Shown here: piece by piece, positions 51,445 to 59,677 of the stretch
Layout of the letters: each line of letters opens with the position of its first letter
Position numbering within the stretch: position 1 is the first letter of the stretch
Assembly (NCBI RefSeq): GCF_001870465.1
Contig: NZ_MDGK01000062.1
Location: forward strand, 1 to 64,000
DNA from: Pseudomonas extremorientalis
GTDB taxonomy: Bacteria; Pseudomonadota; Gammaproteobacteria; Pseudomonadales; Pseudomonadaceae
Direction: 5' to 3'
Length of the DNA: 64,000 bases
The notes under the pieces: model-generated
The model's database searches: none
What the model saw: the letters and a program-made list of their open reading frames with translations, nothing else
Told to the model about the DNA's origin: nothing
Position numbers and translations under genes: made by a program

Positions 51445-52241
51445 TGGCTTTTGTCCTTGTTCAAGATATTGGCGGCCCAGGTCAGCACCAGCACAAAGAA
51501 GAAGTAGGAAATCACGACGGCACTGGTGAAGTGGCCGCTGCTGTTGCGCATGTTGTTCAGGTAGACCTGCAGCGTTTCGTAGCGCGTACCCACGAGGATA
51601 TTGGCGAACACGAACTCACCGAACAGGAACGAGAACGACAGCAACAGCGCCACCATCAAGCCTTTGCGCAGGTTGGGCAGCACCACCAGGATCGCCGCCT
51701 GCCAGGTGCTGGCACCGAGCAGTTGGGAGGCGTCCATCAGGTCGCGCAGGTTGATCGCCTGCAGGTTGTTGGTGATCGCCCGGTACATGAACGGCAGTGC
51801 CACGGTGAAGTAGCAGCCGATCAGAATCCACGGCGTGCCCACCATCGCAAAGGGACCTGAGCCATACAATTGCAGCAGGCCCACCGACGACACCACGGGC
51901 GGCACCGCGAAGGGCAGCAGGATCAGGATGTTCATCAGCGCGTCGAGTTTGGGAAAGTGGTAATGCACCACGAACAGCAGCGGCAAAATCAGCACCACCG
52001 ACAGCACCAAGGCGCCCACGCACACCAGCAACGATTGCCCGAAGGCCATCAGGAAGCGCGGGTCGCTCCACAGCTGTACATACCATTTCACCGTGAAACC
52101 AGCGGGCAGGATCGTTGCCGACCAACTGCTGGCGATGGAATAGACGAAGGTGCCGATCAGCGGCAGCACCAGGATCGCAAACAACAGGCACACCACCACG
52201 CGGTGGTAGAGGGAGGCCTGGCCGGCTTCAGCGCGAGACAT
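51441..52241 (-). CDS. ABC importer permease (second)
   Basis: Protein of 266 residues with six membrane helices and the EAA-like loop ASQLLGASTWQAAILVVLPN. It belongs to the PotC/FbpB-type permeases. It overlaps the first permease by 14 bp and the ATPase by 4 bp, so all are translated as a unit. Confidence 0.92.
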   Translation of the reverse strand: MSRAEAGQASLYHRVVVCLLFAILVLPLIGTFVYSIASSWSATILPAGFTVKWYVQLWSDPRFLMAFGQSLLVCVGALVLSVVLILPLLFVVHYHFPKLDALMNILILLPFAVPPVVSSVGLLQLYGSGPFAMVGTPWILIGCYFTVALPFMYRAITNNLQAINLRDLMDASQLLGASTWQAAILVVLPNLRKGLMVALLLSFSFLFGEFVFANILVGTRYETLQVYLNNMRNSSGHFTSAVVISYFFFVLVLTWAANILNKDKSQ

Positions 52242-53064
52242 GGTAGCTCCTCTTGAGCAGCAGTTGATGGACCACGGTGACCACGGTCATCAGGGCCACC
52301 AGCACCACGGCCAGGGCACTGGCCAGGTTCGGGTCGAGGGACACGTCACCGGACACCAGCCCCGCGATGCGGATCGGCAGCACGTTGAAGTTGCCGGTGG
52401 TCAGCGCATACACCGTGGCATAGGCCCCAAGGGCGTTGGCCAGCAGGATCACAAAGGTGCCGAGCAGGGCCGGGGTGAGCACCGGCAAGCCGATGTGTCG
52501 CCAGAACTGCCAACCGTTGGCACCCAGCAGCGACGCCGACTCACGCCAGTCCTCGCGCAGCGCATCGAAGGCCGGGTACAGCAGCAGTACACCGAGGGGA
52601 ATCTGGAAATAGGTGTAGAGAATGATCAACCCGGTCTTCGAATACAGGTTGAAGTCCTGAATGATCCCCGCCTGCTTGAGCATGATCGTAATGCTGCCGT
52701 TGAAGCCCAACAGGATGATGAAGGCGAAGGCCAGGGGCACGCCGGCAAAGTTGCTGGTCATGTTGGCAAAGGCGGTGACGAAGTTGCGCAGCGGCGAATC
52801 CACCCGACGCAGGGAGTAACTGCCGAGGGTGGCGATGATGATGCCGAACACGCTGGAGTAGAAGCTGATCTCCAGGCTGAACTGGATGGCTTGCAGGTAG
52901 AACTTCGAGCTGAAGATGCGCGTGAAGTTTTCCAGGCCCCAGCCAGCCTCTTCGGTTTGCAGGCTGTTGATCAGCACCCATACCAGCGGGGCGATTTCGA
53001 ACACGATAAAGAACAGTGCGAAAGGCACCAGGCACAGCAACGCCAGCCATTTGCCTCGGTTCAT
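52228..53064 (-). CDS. ABC importer permease (first)
   Basis: About 278 residues with six membrane helices and the EAA-like loop SASLLGANGWQFWRHIGLPV. The ATG at 53064 overlaps the stop of the phosphohydrolase gene as ATGA, which decides this start over one six codons earlier. Confidence 0.92.
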   Translation of the reverse strand: MNRGKWLALLCLVPFALFFIVFEIAPLVWVLINSLQTEEAGWGLENFTRIFSSKFYLQAIQFSLEISFYSSVFGIIIATLGSYSLRRVDSPLRNFVTAFANMTSNFAGVPLAFAFIILLGFNGSITIMLKQAGIIQDFNLYSKTGLIILYTYFQIPLGVLLLYPAFDALREDWRESASLLGANGWQFWRHIGLPVLTPALLGTFVILLANALGAYATVYALTTGNFNVLPIRIAGLVSGDVSLDPNLASALAVVLVALMTVVTVVHQLLLKRSYHVSR

Positions 53065-53867
53065 TTCAACAGCTCCCGGCATACAGGTTTGTCGTGGGGC
53101 ACGCCCAGCAGCTCACAGACGGTGCCGCACAGCTCGGTCTGTTTCGGTGCGGCGCGGCTGTCCAGGCTGAACGCATCGCCCAGCACAAACAGCGGCACTT
53201 CGCGTTCTTCGGGGAGCAGGCCGTTGTGGGAACGGTCGTTGTTCATGCCGTGGTCGGCGGTCACCATTACCTGGTAGCCGGCGTCGAGCCAGGTGTGCAG
53301 GTAATCGGCCAGGATGATGTCGGCCGAGCGTGCGCTGTTGCGGTACTGCGGGGTGTCGAGGCCGTGCTTGTGGCCGGCGTCGTCGATGTTCATCGGGTGC
53401 ACCAGCAGGACGTTCGGCGCGTGCTTGAGGCGCAGGCTTTCGGCGTCGGCGAACAGGTGGGAATCCGGGTAGTGGTCATTCCAGTAGAAATGCCCGTGCT
53501 GGATCGCCAGCGCCGGGTCGTCGGTATGACGGTCGCGGGCGGCGAGAAAGGGCGTGCGGTTATACAACTCGCTGACCCAGTGATAAGCCGCCGCCGCGGT
53601 AGTGAGGCCGGCGTCGGTGGCGTAATGGAAGATGCTGCGCTGGTTGGACAGGCGCGAGACGTTGTTGTGCACGATGCCGCTATCGATCGGCGGTACACCG
53701 GTGAGAATGCATTCGTACAACGGGCGGGACAGGGCGGGCAGTTCACATTCCAGTTTGTACAGGGCTGCGCGTCCTGCGCCGACATAGGCCTGCAAGTGCC
53801 CCATGGCGTGCCGCGCAACCTCGAAGTTCAGGCCGTCGAGCACGACAAGGATGACATTGTGCTTCAT
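53061..53867 (-). CDS. cytoplasmic alkaline-phosphatase-superfamily hydrolase
   Basis: Protein of 268 residues. Nucleotide pyrophosphatase/PhnA-type fold. Metal ligands can be read as D11 (ILVVLDGLN), D163 and H166 or H168 (NIDDAGHKHG), D205-H206 (TADHGM) and H214; the nucleophile is probably S47 or T56. There is no signal peptide, so the substrate is met inside the cell after import by the ABC system with which it overlaps (ATGA). Relatives hydrolyse phosphonoacetate or phosphodiesters. Start at ATG 53867 with GGAG upstream. Substrate unknown. Confidence 0.85.
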   Translation of the reverse strand: MKHNVILVVLDGLNFEVARHAMGHLQAYVGAGRAALYKLECELPALSRPLYECILTGVPPIDSGIVHNNVSRLSNQRSIFHYATDAGLTTAAAAYHWVSELYNRTPFLAARDRHTDDPALAIQHGHFYWNDHYPDSHLFADAESLRLKHAPNVLLVHPMNIDDAGHKHGLDTPQYRNSARSADIILADYLHTWLDAGYQVMVTADHGMNNDRSHNGLLPEEREVPLFVLGDAFSLDSRAAPKQTELCGTVCELLGVPHDKPVCRELLK

Positions 53868-53926
53868 GGGGGGAGGCGCTCCGCAACGATGGACTTGGCT
53901 CGATATTCCTGATGCATCTGGGTTCA

Positions 53927-54019
53927 AGTGTGGGAGGGGGCTTGCCCCCGATAGCGGTGTGTCAGTTTGAATATCTGTCACTGATCCACCGCCATCGGGG
54001 GCAAGCCCCCTCCCACATT
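53927..54019. repeat. inverted REP doublet inside an operon
   Basis: Facing copies of the GTGTGGGAGGGGGCTTGCCC unit lie between the binding-protein gene and the phosphohydrolase gene, which are on the same strand. A REP pair inside an operon often causes differential mRNA decay, so the binding protein would be made in excess over the membrane subunits. Confidence 0.93.
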
Positions 54020-54054
54020 GGATCTCCAGTGGAGTCCAATGTGGGGTGGCAGGC

Positions 54055-55131
54055 TTACTTCATCTCTACGATGACCTGCTCGTTCCACAGCTGAGGCAGC
54101 TTCTTGGAGGTGGCTTCCCAGGCATCGGCATCCTTGATCGGCTGCGGGTTGGCCTTGGTGTACTGCTCGCCCGGGATCAGGTTCTTGGCGATCTCGGCCG
54201 GCAGTTTCAGGTCGGTTTCAGCACGGATCGGACGCGCATTGCCTTTGGCCAGGTTGAGTTGGCCGGCGTCGCTGAAGATGTACTCGCGGGTCAGCTTGGC
54301 GGCGTTCGGGTGCTTGGCGTATTTGTTGATGAGGGTGGTGTAGCCGGATTTCACCGAGCCATCCGATGGGATCAGCACCACGTAGTCATCCGGGTTGGCC
54401 ATCTTGGCCTTGTAGCTCAGGCCGTTGAAGTCCCAGACCACGCCCACTTCGGTTTCGCCTTTTTCCATAGTGGCAATGGTCGGGTTGGACAGTGAGAGGC
54501 GGCCTTGCTGGGCGATCTTGGTGAAGAATTGCAGGCCGGGGGCGATGTTCTTTTCGTCGCCTTCATTGGCAATGGCGGCTGCCAGTACGCCGTTGGCCGC
54601 TTGCGCCGCAGTGCTCACGTCACCGATGGAGACCTTGTATTTGCCGTTTTGCAGGTCAGCCCAGCTAGTGGGCACTTCAGAGCCGTGCAGCAGCTTCTTG
54701 TTGACGATAAACGCGATGGTGCCGGTGTAGGCCAGGGCCCAGTGACCGTCCTTGTCTTTCGCCCAATCCGGGACCTGGGCCCAGGTGGACGGTTTGTACG
54801 GCTGGGTCACGTCCTGCTTCACCGCAATCGGCCCGAACGCCGCGCCCACGTCGCCGATGTCGGCGCTGGCGTTGTCTTTTTCAGCCTTGAACTTGGCGAT
54901 TTCCTGGGCCGAGCTCATGTCGGTGTCGATGTGCTTGAGGCCGTAGGTCTTGGCCAGGTCTTCCCAGGTGCCTTTCCAGTTGGCCCAGTCATCGGGCATG
55001 CCGACGCTGTTGACAGCGCCTTCTGCCTTGGCGGCAGCTTCCAGGGTTTTTAGATCGGTATCAGCGGCCATGGCGGCGGTGCACATGGCAATGGTCGAGC
55101 CTAACAGTGATGCCAGGAAAAGCTGTTTCAT
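54055..55131 (-). CDS. ABC importer periplasmic substrate-binding protein
   Basis: Protein of 358 residues. Signal peptide QLFLASLLGSTIAMCTAAMA. The mature start AADTDLKTLEAAAKAEGAVN and the segments DIGDVGAAFGPIAVKQDV and VVWDFNGLSYKAKMANPDDY place it with PotD/FbpA/PhnS-type (cluster D) binding proteins. It is first in the leftward operon and is preceded by operator-like and PHO-box-like sites. The ligand cannot be read from the sequence; PhnS-like 2-aminoethylphosphonate binding is one candidate. Confidence 0.9.
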   Translation of the reverse strand: MKQLFLASLLGSTIAMCTAAMAADTDLKTLEAAAKAEGAVNSVGMPDDWANWKGTWEDLAKTYGLKHIDTDMSSAQEIAKFKAEKDNASADIGDVGAAFGPIAVKQDVTQPYKPSTWAQVPDWAKDKDGHWALAYTGTIAFIVNKKLLHGSEVPTSWADLQNGKYKVSIGDVSTAAQAANGVLAAAIANEGDEKNIAPGLQFFTKIAQQGRLSLSNPTIATMEKGETEVGVVWDFNGLSYKAKMANPDDYVVLIPSDGSVKSGYTTLINKYAKHPNAAKLTREYIFSDAGQLNLAKGNARPIRAETDLKLPAEIAKNLIPGEQYTKANPQPIKDADAWEATSKKLPQLWNEQVIVEMK

Positions 55132-55181
55132 CCGAAGCTCCTTTGGGCGTTTTCAACGCGGCGGTTGTTTCTGCGGTGTTG

Positions 55182-55195
55182 TTGGTCTAGGTCAG
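55182..55195. promoter_or_regulatory. HutC/DasR-type operator-like site near the ABC operon
   Basis: TTGGTCTAGGTCAG matches 11 of 14 positions of the classical UTRA-regulator half-dyad CTGGTCTAGACCAG. It lies about 50 bases before the binding-protein start. Confidence 0.5.
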
Positions 55196-55226
55196 AGCAA
55201 TACCTGAGCCAATCTAGGCTCGATGG

Positions 55227-55244
55227 ATGACAGTTTCATGTCGA
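55227..55244 (-). promoter_or_regulatory. PHO-box-like direct repeat facing the ABC operon
   Basis: On the minus strand TCGACAT-GAAA-CTGTCAT: one perfect and one imperfect copy of the PhoB half site CTGTCAT, with the correct 4-base spacer. It lies about 96 bases before the binding-protein start. Confidence 0.4.
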
Positions 55245-55364
55245 TGTCGTTTTTAAAATGCTGATGTCGCTTGTCGCAGAGTCAGCGTAGACCATGCTCA
55301 ACTGCCCGTGGGGAAGGGACTTGGCCGACGTATTGCAGGGTGTGCTGCGACGGCTGCACACGGA

Positions 55365-55382
55365 CTGTCATCTGTCGGTCAT
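55365..55382 (+). promoter_or_regulatory. PHO-box-like direct repeat facing the regulator
   Basis: CTGTCAT-CTGT-CGGTCAT matches the PHO-box layout of two 7-base half sites separated by 4 bases, with 13 of 14 half-site positions as consensus. It lies about 97 bases before the UTRA-regulator start. Confidence 0.5.
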
Positions 55383-55451
55383 CTGTACTACCTAGGCTGG
55401 CACTCAACCGTGCAAGCCCATTTACGGAGCGGTTTGTGCACCTTGTCGGTG

Positions 55452-55465
55452 CTGGTCTAGTCCAG
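55452..55465. promoter_or_regulatory. HutC/DasR-type operator-like site before the UTRA regulator
   Basis: CTGGTCTAGTCCAG matches 13 of 14 bases of the DasR/NagR-type operator CTGGTCTAGACCAG. It ends 13 bases before the ATG of the UTRA regulator, so it overlaps the leader and suits autorepression. Confidence 0.65.
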
Positions 55466-55478
55466 ATAGGTAACGTTG

Positions 55479-56204
55479 ATGCGTGATGAGGCAATCAAGG
55501 CGGTGACATCCATCGGCCTGGCGCTGCAAGAGCAGATCGACCACGGCCTGTTGCCGCCTGCCAGCAAACTGCCGGCCGAGCGCAAGCTCAGCGAGTTGTT
55601 CGGTACCACCCGGATTACCGTGCGGGAAGCCTTGTTACAACTGGAAGCGCAGGGTCAGATTTATCGCGAGGAGCGACGCGGCTGGTTTGTCTCGCCGCCA
55701 CGGTTGGCCTACAACCTGATGCAACGCAGCCACTTTCACGCGATGGTCAGCGACCAGGGGCGGGTGGCGTCCACCGAGGTCATCTCCGCGCGGCTGCAAC
55801 CGGCGTCGGCGGCGGTGTGCGCCTGGTTGCAGCTGCCGGCACTGTCGAGCGTGATCCAGATCTGCCGGGGCCGGCGCATCGATGGGCGCCTGGTGTTGTA
55901 TGTGGAGCACTACCTGAACCCGCAGTATTTTCCGGGGATCCTGGCGTGTGATTTGAATCAGTCGATGACCGAGCTGTATGCACGCAAGTACGACCTGCAC
56001 TACGGGCGGGTGCGTTTCGAGATCGTGCCGACGTCACTGCCGGTGGAGGCCGCCGCTGCGTTGCGTGTGTCGGTGGGCAGCCCGGGCTTGCGTATCGCCC
56101 GGGTCAACTATGACCAGCACCAGCGGTTGATCGACTGCGACCTGGAGTTCTGGCGGCATGATGCGATTCATGTCGGTGTGGATGTCATGGGGTCAGCGCC
56201 TTGA
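55479..56204 (+). CDS. GntR-family regulator, HutC/UTRA subfamily (PhnR-like)
   Basis: About 241 residues. The winged helix (residues ~8-75) reads ASKLPAERKLSELFGTTRIT followed by VREALLQLEAQGQIYREERR. The UTRA ligand domain (~80-240) includes QICRGRRIDGRLVLYVEHYL. Divergent from the ABC/phosphohydrolase operon with operator-like sites at both promoters. PhnR of the phosphonate pathway belongs to this subfamily, but UTRA regulators also sense sugars and amino acids. Its 3' end overlaps the convergent fpvF gene by 20 bp. Confidence 0.9.
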   Translation: MRDEAIKAVTSIGLALQEQIDHGLLPPASKLPAERKLSELFGTTRITVREALLQLEAQGQIYREERRGWFVSPPRLAYNLMQRSHFHAMVSDQGRVASTEVISARLQPASAAVCAWLQLPALSSVIQICRGRRIDGRLVLYVEHYLNPQYFPGILACDLNQSMTELYARKYDLHYGRVRFEIVPTSLPVEAAAALRVSVGSPGLRIARVNYDQHQRLIDCDLEFWRHDAIHVGVDVMGSAP

Positions 56205-57099
56205 TCACCTGGTCCACATTGGTTTCCAGCTCCGCCACCGGTTCCGCACCGTCCACGTTCAGCACCAGCAGCCTGGCGCCACTTGCCGTTACCGCTGCCG
56301 TCACCGCCTCACTCGGCTGGCGATGATGCAGCACCACCGCCACATCGTTGTCCTTCAGCTCGGCCGTGAGTTTCTGTAGCGCCTCGGGCGTCCAGTCGGC
56401 ATCCGGCCGTGCATCGGTGCTGAGCGCTTCGAGGTTCAAACTGCTGATCAGATAAGCAAAGTGATCGCTCAGGCTGACCACACTCAGGTTATCCGCCTTG
56501 GCCAGGCGCGCTTCGCTGTCGGCGGTGAGTTTGAGCAGGCGCTGCTTGAGGGCGGCGAGGTTGGCGTCGATCTTCGGCTTGGCGCCCGGGGCCAGGCGGC
56601 TCAGGTCGGCAGCCAGTACATCGGCCATGCGTCCCATATTGTTGCTCGACTGCCATGGCTGGCTGTTCAGGCCATCGGCAACGCCCGGCTGTACGGCGAT
56701 GCCAGGCAAGCCACCATCCACCGGGCGGGCGGCGTCGACTTCGACGATACGGATATTGCTACGCCGCGCCACCGGGTACAGCGGGTCATCGGCCCACAAT
56801 GAGCGCAGGCCGATGGCGGCGTCGGCGTCCAGCGCCAATTTGCTCAGGGCCGGCGCGCCACGGCCGGTGAAGTAGGACACCTGGCGTGAACCTGGCAGGT
56901 TGGCCGGGGCGGCGCGTTCAAGCTGCACATCGGTGCCTTTGAGCAACACGTCGGCCAGGCCATAGGTAATCGGCAGGGAGGCCAGTACTTTGACCGGTTT
57001 TACGGCATGAGCAGCCGGTTTGGCCGCTTGCGCCGCCATCAGCGGCGCGGTGAACATACAGGCGATGGCCAGGGCCAGGGGATGAAGAACGGAGCGCAT
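56185..57099 (-). CDS. fpvF: second periplasmic metal-binding protein, FpvF-like
   Basis: About 304 residues. Signal peptide LHPLALAIACMFTAPLMAAQ. ZnuA/TroA-like fold (cluster A-I binding protein) but with few His ligands, as expected for FpvF, which with FpvC handles the pyoverdine-derived iron in the periplasm. The ATG at 57099 overlaps the permease stop as TAATG. Last gene of the fpvGHJKCDEF operon. Confidence 0.87.
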   Translation of the reverse strand: MRSVLHPLALAIACMFTAPLMAAQAAKPAAHAVKPVKVLASLPITYGLADVLLKGTDVQLERAAPANLPGSRQVSYFTGRGAPALSKLALDADAAIGLRSLWADDPLYPVARRSNIRIVEVDAARPVDGGLPGIAVQPGVADGLNSQPWQSSNNMGRMADVLAADLSRLAPGAKPKIDANLAALKQRLLKLTADSEARLAKADNLSVVSLSDHFAYLISSLNLEALSTDARPDADWTPEALQKLTAELKDNDVAVVLHHRQPSEAVTAAVTASGARLLVLNVDGAEPVAELETNVDQVIKALTP

Positions 57100-57998
57100 T
57101 ATCCAAGATTCCCTTTGAGGCTGGGCACTGTGCCGCGCGCGATGGCGGCCAGGGCGAAGGCGATACCGGCGACCAGGATGATGGCGGCGCCGGACGGCAC
57201 GGGCAGGTCGAAGATGATCGGCAGCAGGATCCCGCACAGGGTGCTGACTGTGGCAATCGCCACCGAGACCCAGAAGAAGCCCTTCAGCGACTGGCTCAAC
57301 AGCCGCGCCGCAGCCGCCGGAATCACCAGCAGCGCCCCCACCAGGATCGCACCGATGACCTTGACCGCCGCGACGGTGATCAGCGTCACCAGGATCACGA
57401 ACAGGTAGTCCAGGGTTTTCACGGCGACGCCCCGCACAGCGGCCAACTGCGGATTGAAGCTGGCCAGCATGATGCGGTTGTACAGCGGCAGCGCCAGGGC
57501 CATCACCAGCGCACCGACAACCGCCAGCACCAGCAGATCGTTGCCGTTGACTGTCAACACCGAGCCAAACAGCACGTTCTCGAGGATATGCACGTTGATC
57601 TTGCCGGCCAGGATCAGCAGCAGGCTCGCCCCCAGCGCCAGGGACACCGACAGGAACACCCCGATCAAGGTGTCCGGCGCCAGGCCCGTGCGGTTGCGCA
57701 GGTAGTTGAGCAGGATGCCGAACAGCAGGCAGTAGCCGAACAGTGCGCCATACGGCCCGGTGTAGGGCTCACCCAGCAGGATCCCGACTGCCACGCCAGT
57801 CAACGCAGCGTGGCCAACCGCTTCGGAGAAAAACGCGAAGCGCTTGACCACCACCAGCGTGCCCAGGCCGCCCAGCACCGGGCCGATCAGCAGACCGGCG
57901 AGCAGGGCGTTGACCACAAAACCGTAGGCCAGTGCCTCCGGCAGGTAGCCCGAAGAGGCCCAGCCCTGGACCATCAAGCGAAAGGCTTCATAACTCAT
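57099..57998 (-). CDS. fpvE: metal ABC transporter permease, FpvE-like
   Basis: Protein of 299 residues with about eight to nine membrane helices of the ABC-3 (ZnuB/TroC) family: FFSEAVGHAALTGVAVGILL and LLVIPAAAARLLSQSLKGFF. It imports iron released from pyoverdine across the inner membrane. Overlaps fpvD by 4 bp (ATGA). Confidence 0.9.
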   Translation of the reverse strand: MSYEAFRLMVQGWASSGYLPEALAYGFVVNALLAGLLIGPVLGGLGTLVVVKRFAFFSEAVGHAALTGVAVGILLGEPYTGPYGALFGYCLLFGILLNYLRNRTGLAPDTLIGVFLSVSLALGASLLLILAGKINVHILENVLFGSVLTVNGNDLLVLAVVGALVMALALPLYNRIMLASFNPQLAAVRGVAVKTLDYLFVILVTLITVAAVKVIGAILVGALLVIPAAAARLLSQSLKGFFWVSVAIATVSTLCGILLPIIFDLPVPSGAAIILVAGIAFALAAIARGTVPSLKGNLG

Positions 57999-58741
57999 TG
58001 CGCCGGGCTCCGAGGGTGGGTGGAGAACAGGGTCAGCAGGCGGTCCGGGGTCAGCGCCTCCTTGGGCGTGGCATCGAACAGCACGCGGCGGTTCAGGCCG
58101 GTGACGCGGTCGGCCAGGCGGCCCACGGCTTCCAGGTCATGCTCGATCCACAGCACGGTGATCCCGGCCAGGCGCCAGTCATTGAGCAGGCGCTCGAACA
58201 CCTGGATACCGGCTTCGTCGAGGGCCGACATCGGCTCATCCAGCACCAGCAGGTGCGGCGCCGGGATCAGCCCCTGGGCCAGCAGCACACGCTGGCGTTC
58301 ACCGCCGGACAGCGCGCCCATGCGCCGCTTGCGTTTGTCCTGCATGCCGACGCGCTCCAGTGCGTCCCCGATCGCGCCGGCGTAGTGCCTGGACAGGCCC
58401 AGGAACGCCGGGCGCCGTTGGCACATGGCAGCCATGAAATCATCCACGGTCATCGGCAAGCCCCGGTCAAACTCCAGGGCCTGGGGTACATAGCCGATAG
58501 TGCCGGGCGCGGCCGGCCAATGCAGGCTCAGCCGACCCTGATGGGGTGTCTGCCCGAGCAGGGTCTTGATCAGCGAGCTTTTACCGCCGCCGTTGGGGCC
58601 GACCAGCGCATGGATGCTGCCCGGCTGTACCTGGAAACTCACCGCATCGAGGATCGCGGTGCGACCCAGGGTCAACGACACCTTGTCGAACTCGAGCGTC
58701 GGGCCGACGCTGACCGCCTTCAGCTGTTCCGCCGCCGTCAT
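57995..58741 (-). CDS. fpvD: metal ABC transporter ATP-binding protein, FpvD-like
   Basis: Protein of 248 residues. Walker A GPNGGGKSS, signature LSGGERQRVLLAQGL, Walker B LLVLDEPMSALD and H-loop WIEHDLEAV. ZnuC/TroB class. Overlaps fpvC and fpvE by 4 bp each. Confidence 0.91.
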   Translation of the reverse strand: MTAAEQLKAVSVGPTLEFDKVSLTLGRTAILDAVSFQVQPGSIHALVGPNGGGKSSLIKTLLGQTPHQGRLSLHWPAAPGTIGYVPQALEFDRGLPMTVDDFMAAMCQRRPAFLGLSRHYAGAIGDALERVGMQDKRKRRMGALSGGERQRVLLAQGLIPAPHLLVLDEPMSALDEAGIQVFERLLNDWRLAGITVLWIEHDLEAVGRLADRVTGLNRRVLFDATPKEALTPDRLLTLFSTHPRSPAQ

Positions 58742-59658
58742 GCTCCGGACTCCTGAATTGCCCGGACCACCGTGTTGAGGTTACCGGTCATTTCCACTTC
58801 GTACTTCTCGGCGCTGTATTCGCCGTAGGAAATATGCGACAGCGGGTACAGCTTGACCCCGGATTCACGCTGGATGGTGTCGACGTAGGTGGACGGGAAG
58901 TCCATCTCCGAGAAGATCACCTTCACGTCCAGGGCGCGCAGTTCGTCGATGGTTTTCTTCAACTGGCTGGGGCTTGGCTCGATACCGTGGGCCGGTTCGA
59001 CCACGGCGGTGACTTCCAGGCCGAACTCGCGCAGCAGATAGTCGTAGGCCGCATGCACGGTGGCCACGCGCAGGTCCGGGTTGGGTGCGCTGGTCAATTT
59101 GGCCAGGGCATCGGCACGCATCTGGCGCAGGCGCTTGCCGTAGGCGCGGGCATTCTGGGTGTAGGTCTTGGCGTTGTCCGGGTCGAGCTTGCCCAGTTCG
59201 CGGGCAATGTTGTTGACCTGGGCAATCGATGCGCTGATCGACAGGAAGGTATGCGGGTTGACCACCTTGCCCGCACCGCGTGCGGCGTTACCGGTGGCGG
59301 CCAGCAATGGCACATTGGCGTTGGCTTCGATCACCGGGATGTCCGGGCGCTCGCTGGTGGCGATCATGCGGTCGGCGAAATCATCGTGGCCGACGCCGTT
59401 GAGCACGATCACGTCCAGGGTGCCGATGCGCTTGATGTCTTCGGCGCGTGGCTCGTAGGCATGCGGGTTGAAACCGGCCGGAATCAGCGGCACCACCTCG
59501 GCCTTGTCGCCGACGATATTGGCCACGTAGCTGTAATAAGGGTGCAGGGTGATGCCGATACGCAGGCGCTTGGTTGCCTCGGCATTGGCAAGGGGAGCGA
59601 GCATCAGGCTGAACAGGCCAACCAGCAACAGGCGCAACAGGGGCGATGAAATAGACAT
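58738..59658 (-). CDS. fpvC: periplasmic metal-binding protein, FpvC-like
   Basis: About 306 residues. Signal peptide LLRLLLVGLFSLMLAPLANA. TroA/ZnuA fold with metal-site residues in NPHAYEPRAEDIK (His), VVNPHTFLSISASI (His), TVHAAYDYLLREFG (His) and FSEMDFPSTY. The ATG at 59658 is preferred to the frame start 17 codons upstream because it directly opens the signal peptide. FpvC binds ferric pyoverdine complexes in P. aeruginosa. Confidence 0.9.
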   Translation of the reverse strand: MSISSPLLRLLLVGLFSLMLAPLANAEATKRLRIGITLHPYYSYVANIVGDKAEVVPLIPAGFNPHAYEPRAEDIKRIGTLDVIVLNGVGHDDFADRMIATSERPDIPVIEANANVPLLAATGNAARGAGKVVNPHTFLSISASIAQVNNIARELGKLDPDNAKTYTQNARAYGKRLRQMRADALAKLTSAPNPDLRVATVHAAYDYLLREFGLEVTAVVEPAHGIEPSPSQLKKTIDELRALDVKVIFSEMDFPSTYVDTIQRESGVKLYPLSHISYGEYSAEKYEVEMTGNLNTVVRAIQESGA

Positions 59659-59677
59659 GGGCAATCGGTCTTCTCGT

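Larger units (their letters stand above)
55132..55478. other. 347-bp divergent regulatory region
   Basis: It lies between the ABC operon (leftward) and the UTRA regulator (rightward). It contains two operator-like near-palindromes (55182-55195 and 55452-55465) and two PHO-box-like direct repeats (55227-55244 minus, 55365-55382 plus), annotated separately. No gene is seen in it. Confidence 0.75.

Noticed and set aside
55396-55412. sigma-54 promoter TGGCAC...TGCA before the UTRA regulator
   Set aside because: The distance between the GG and GC elements is 13, one base longer than the required 12.
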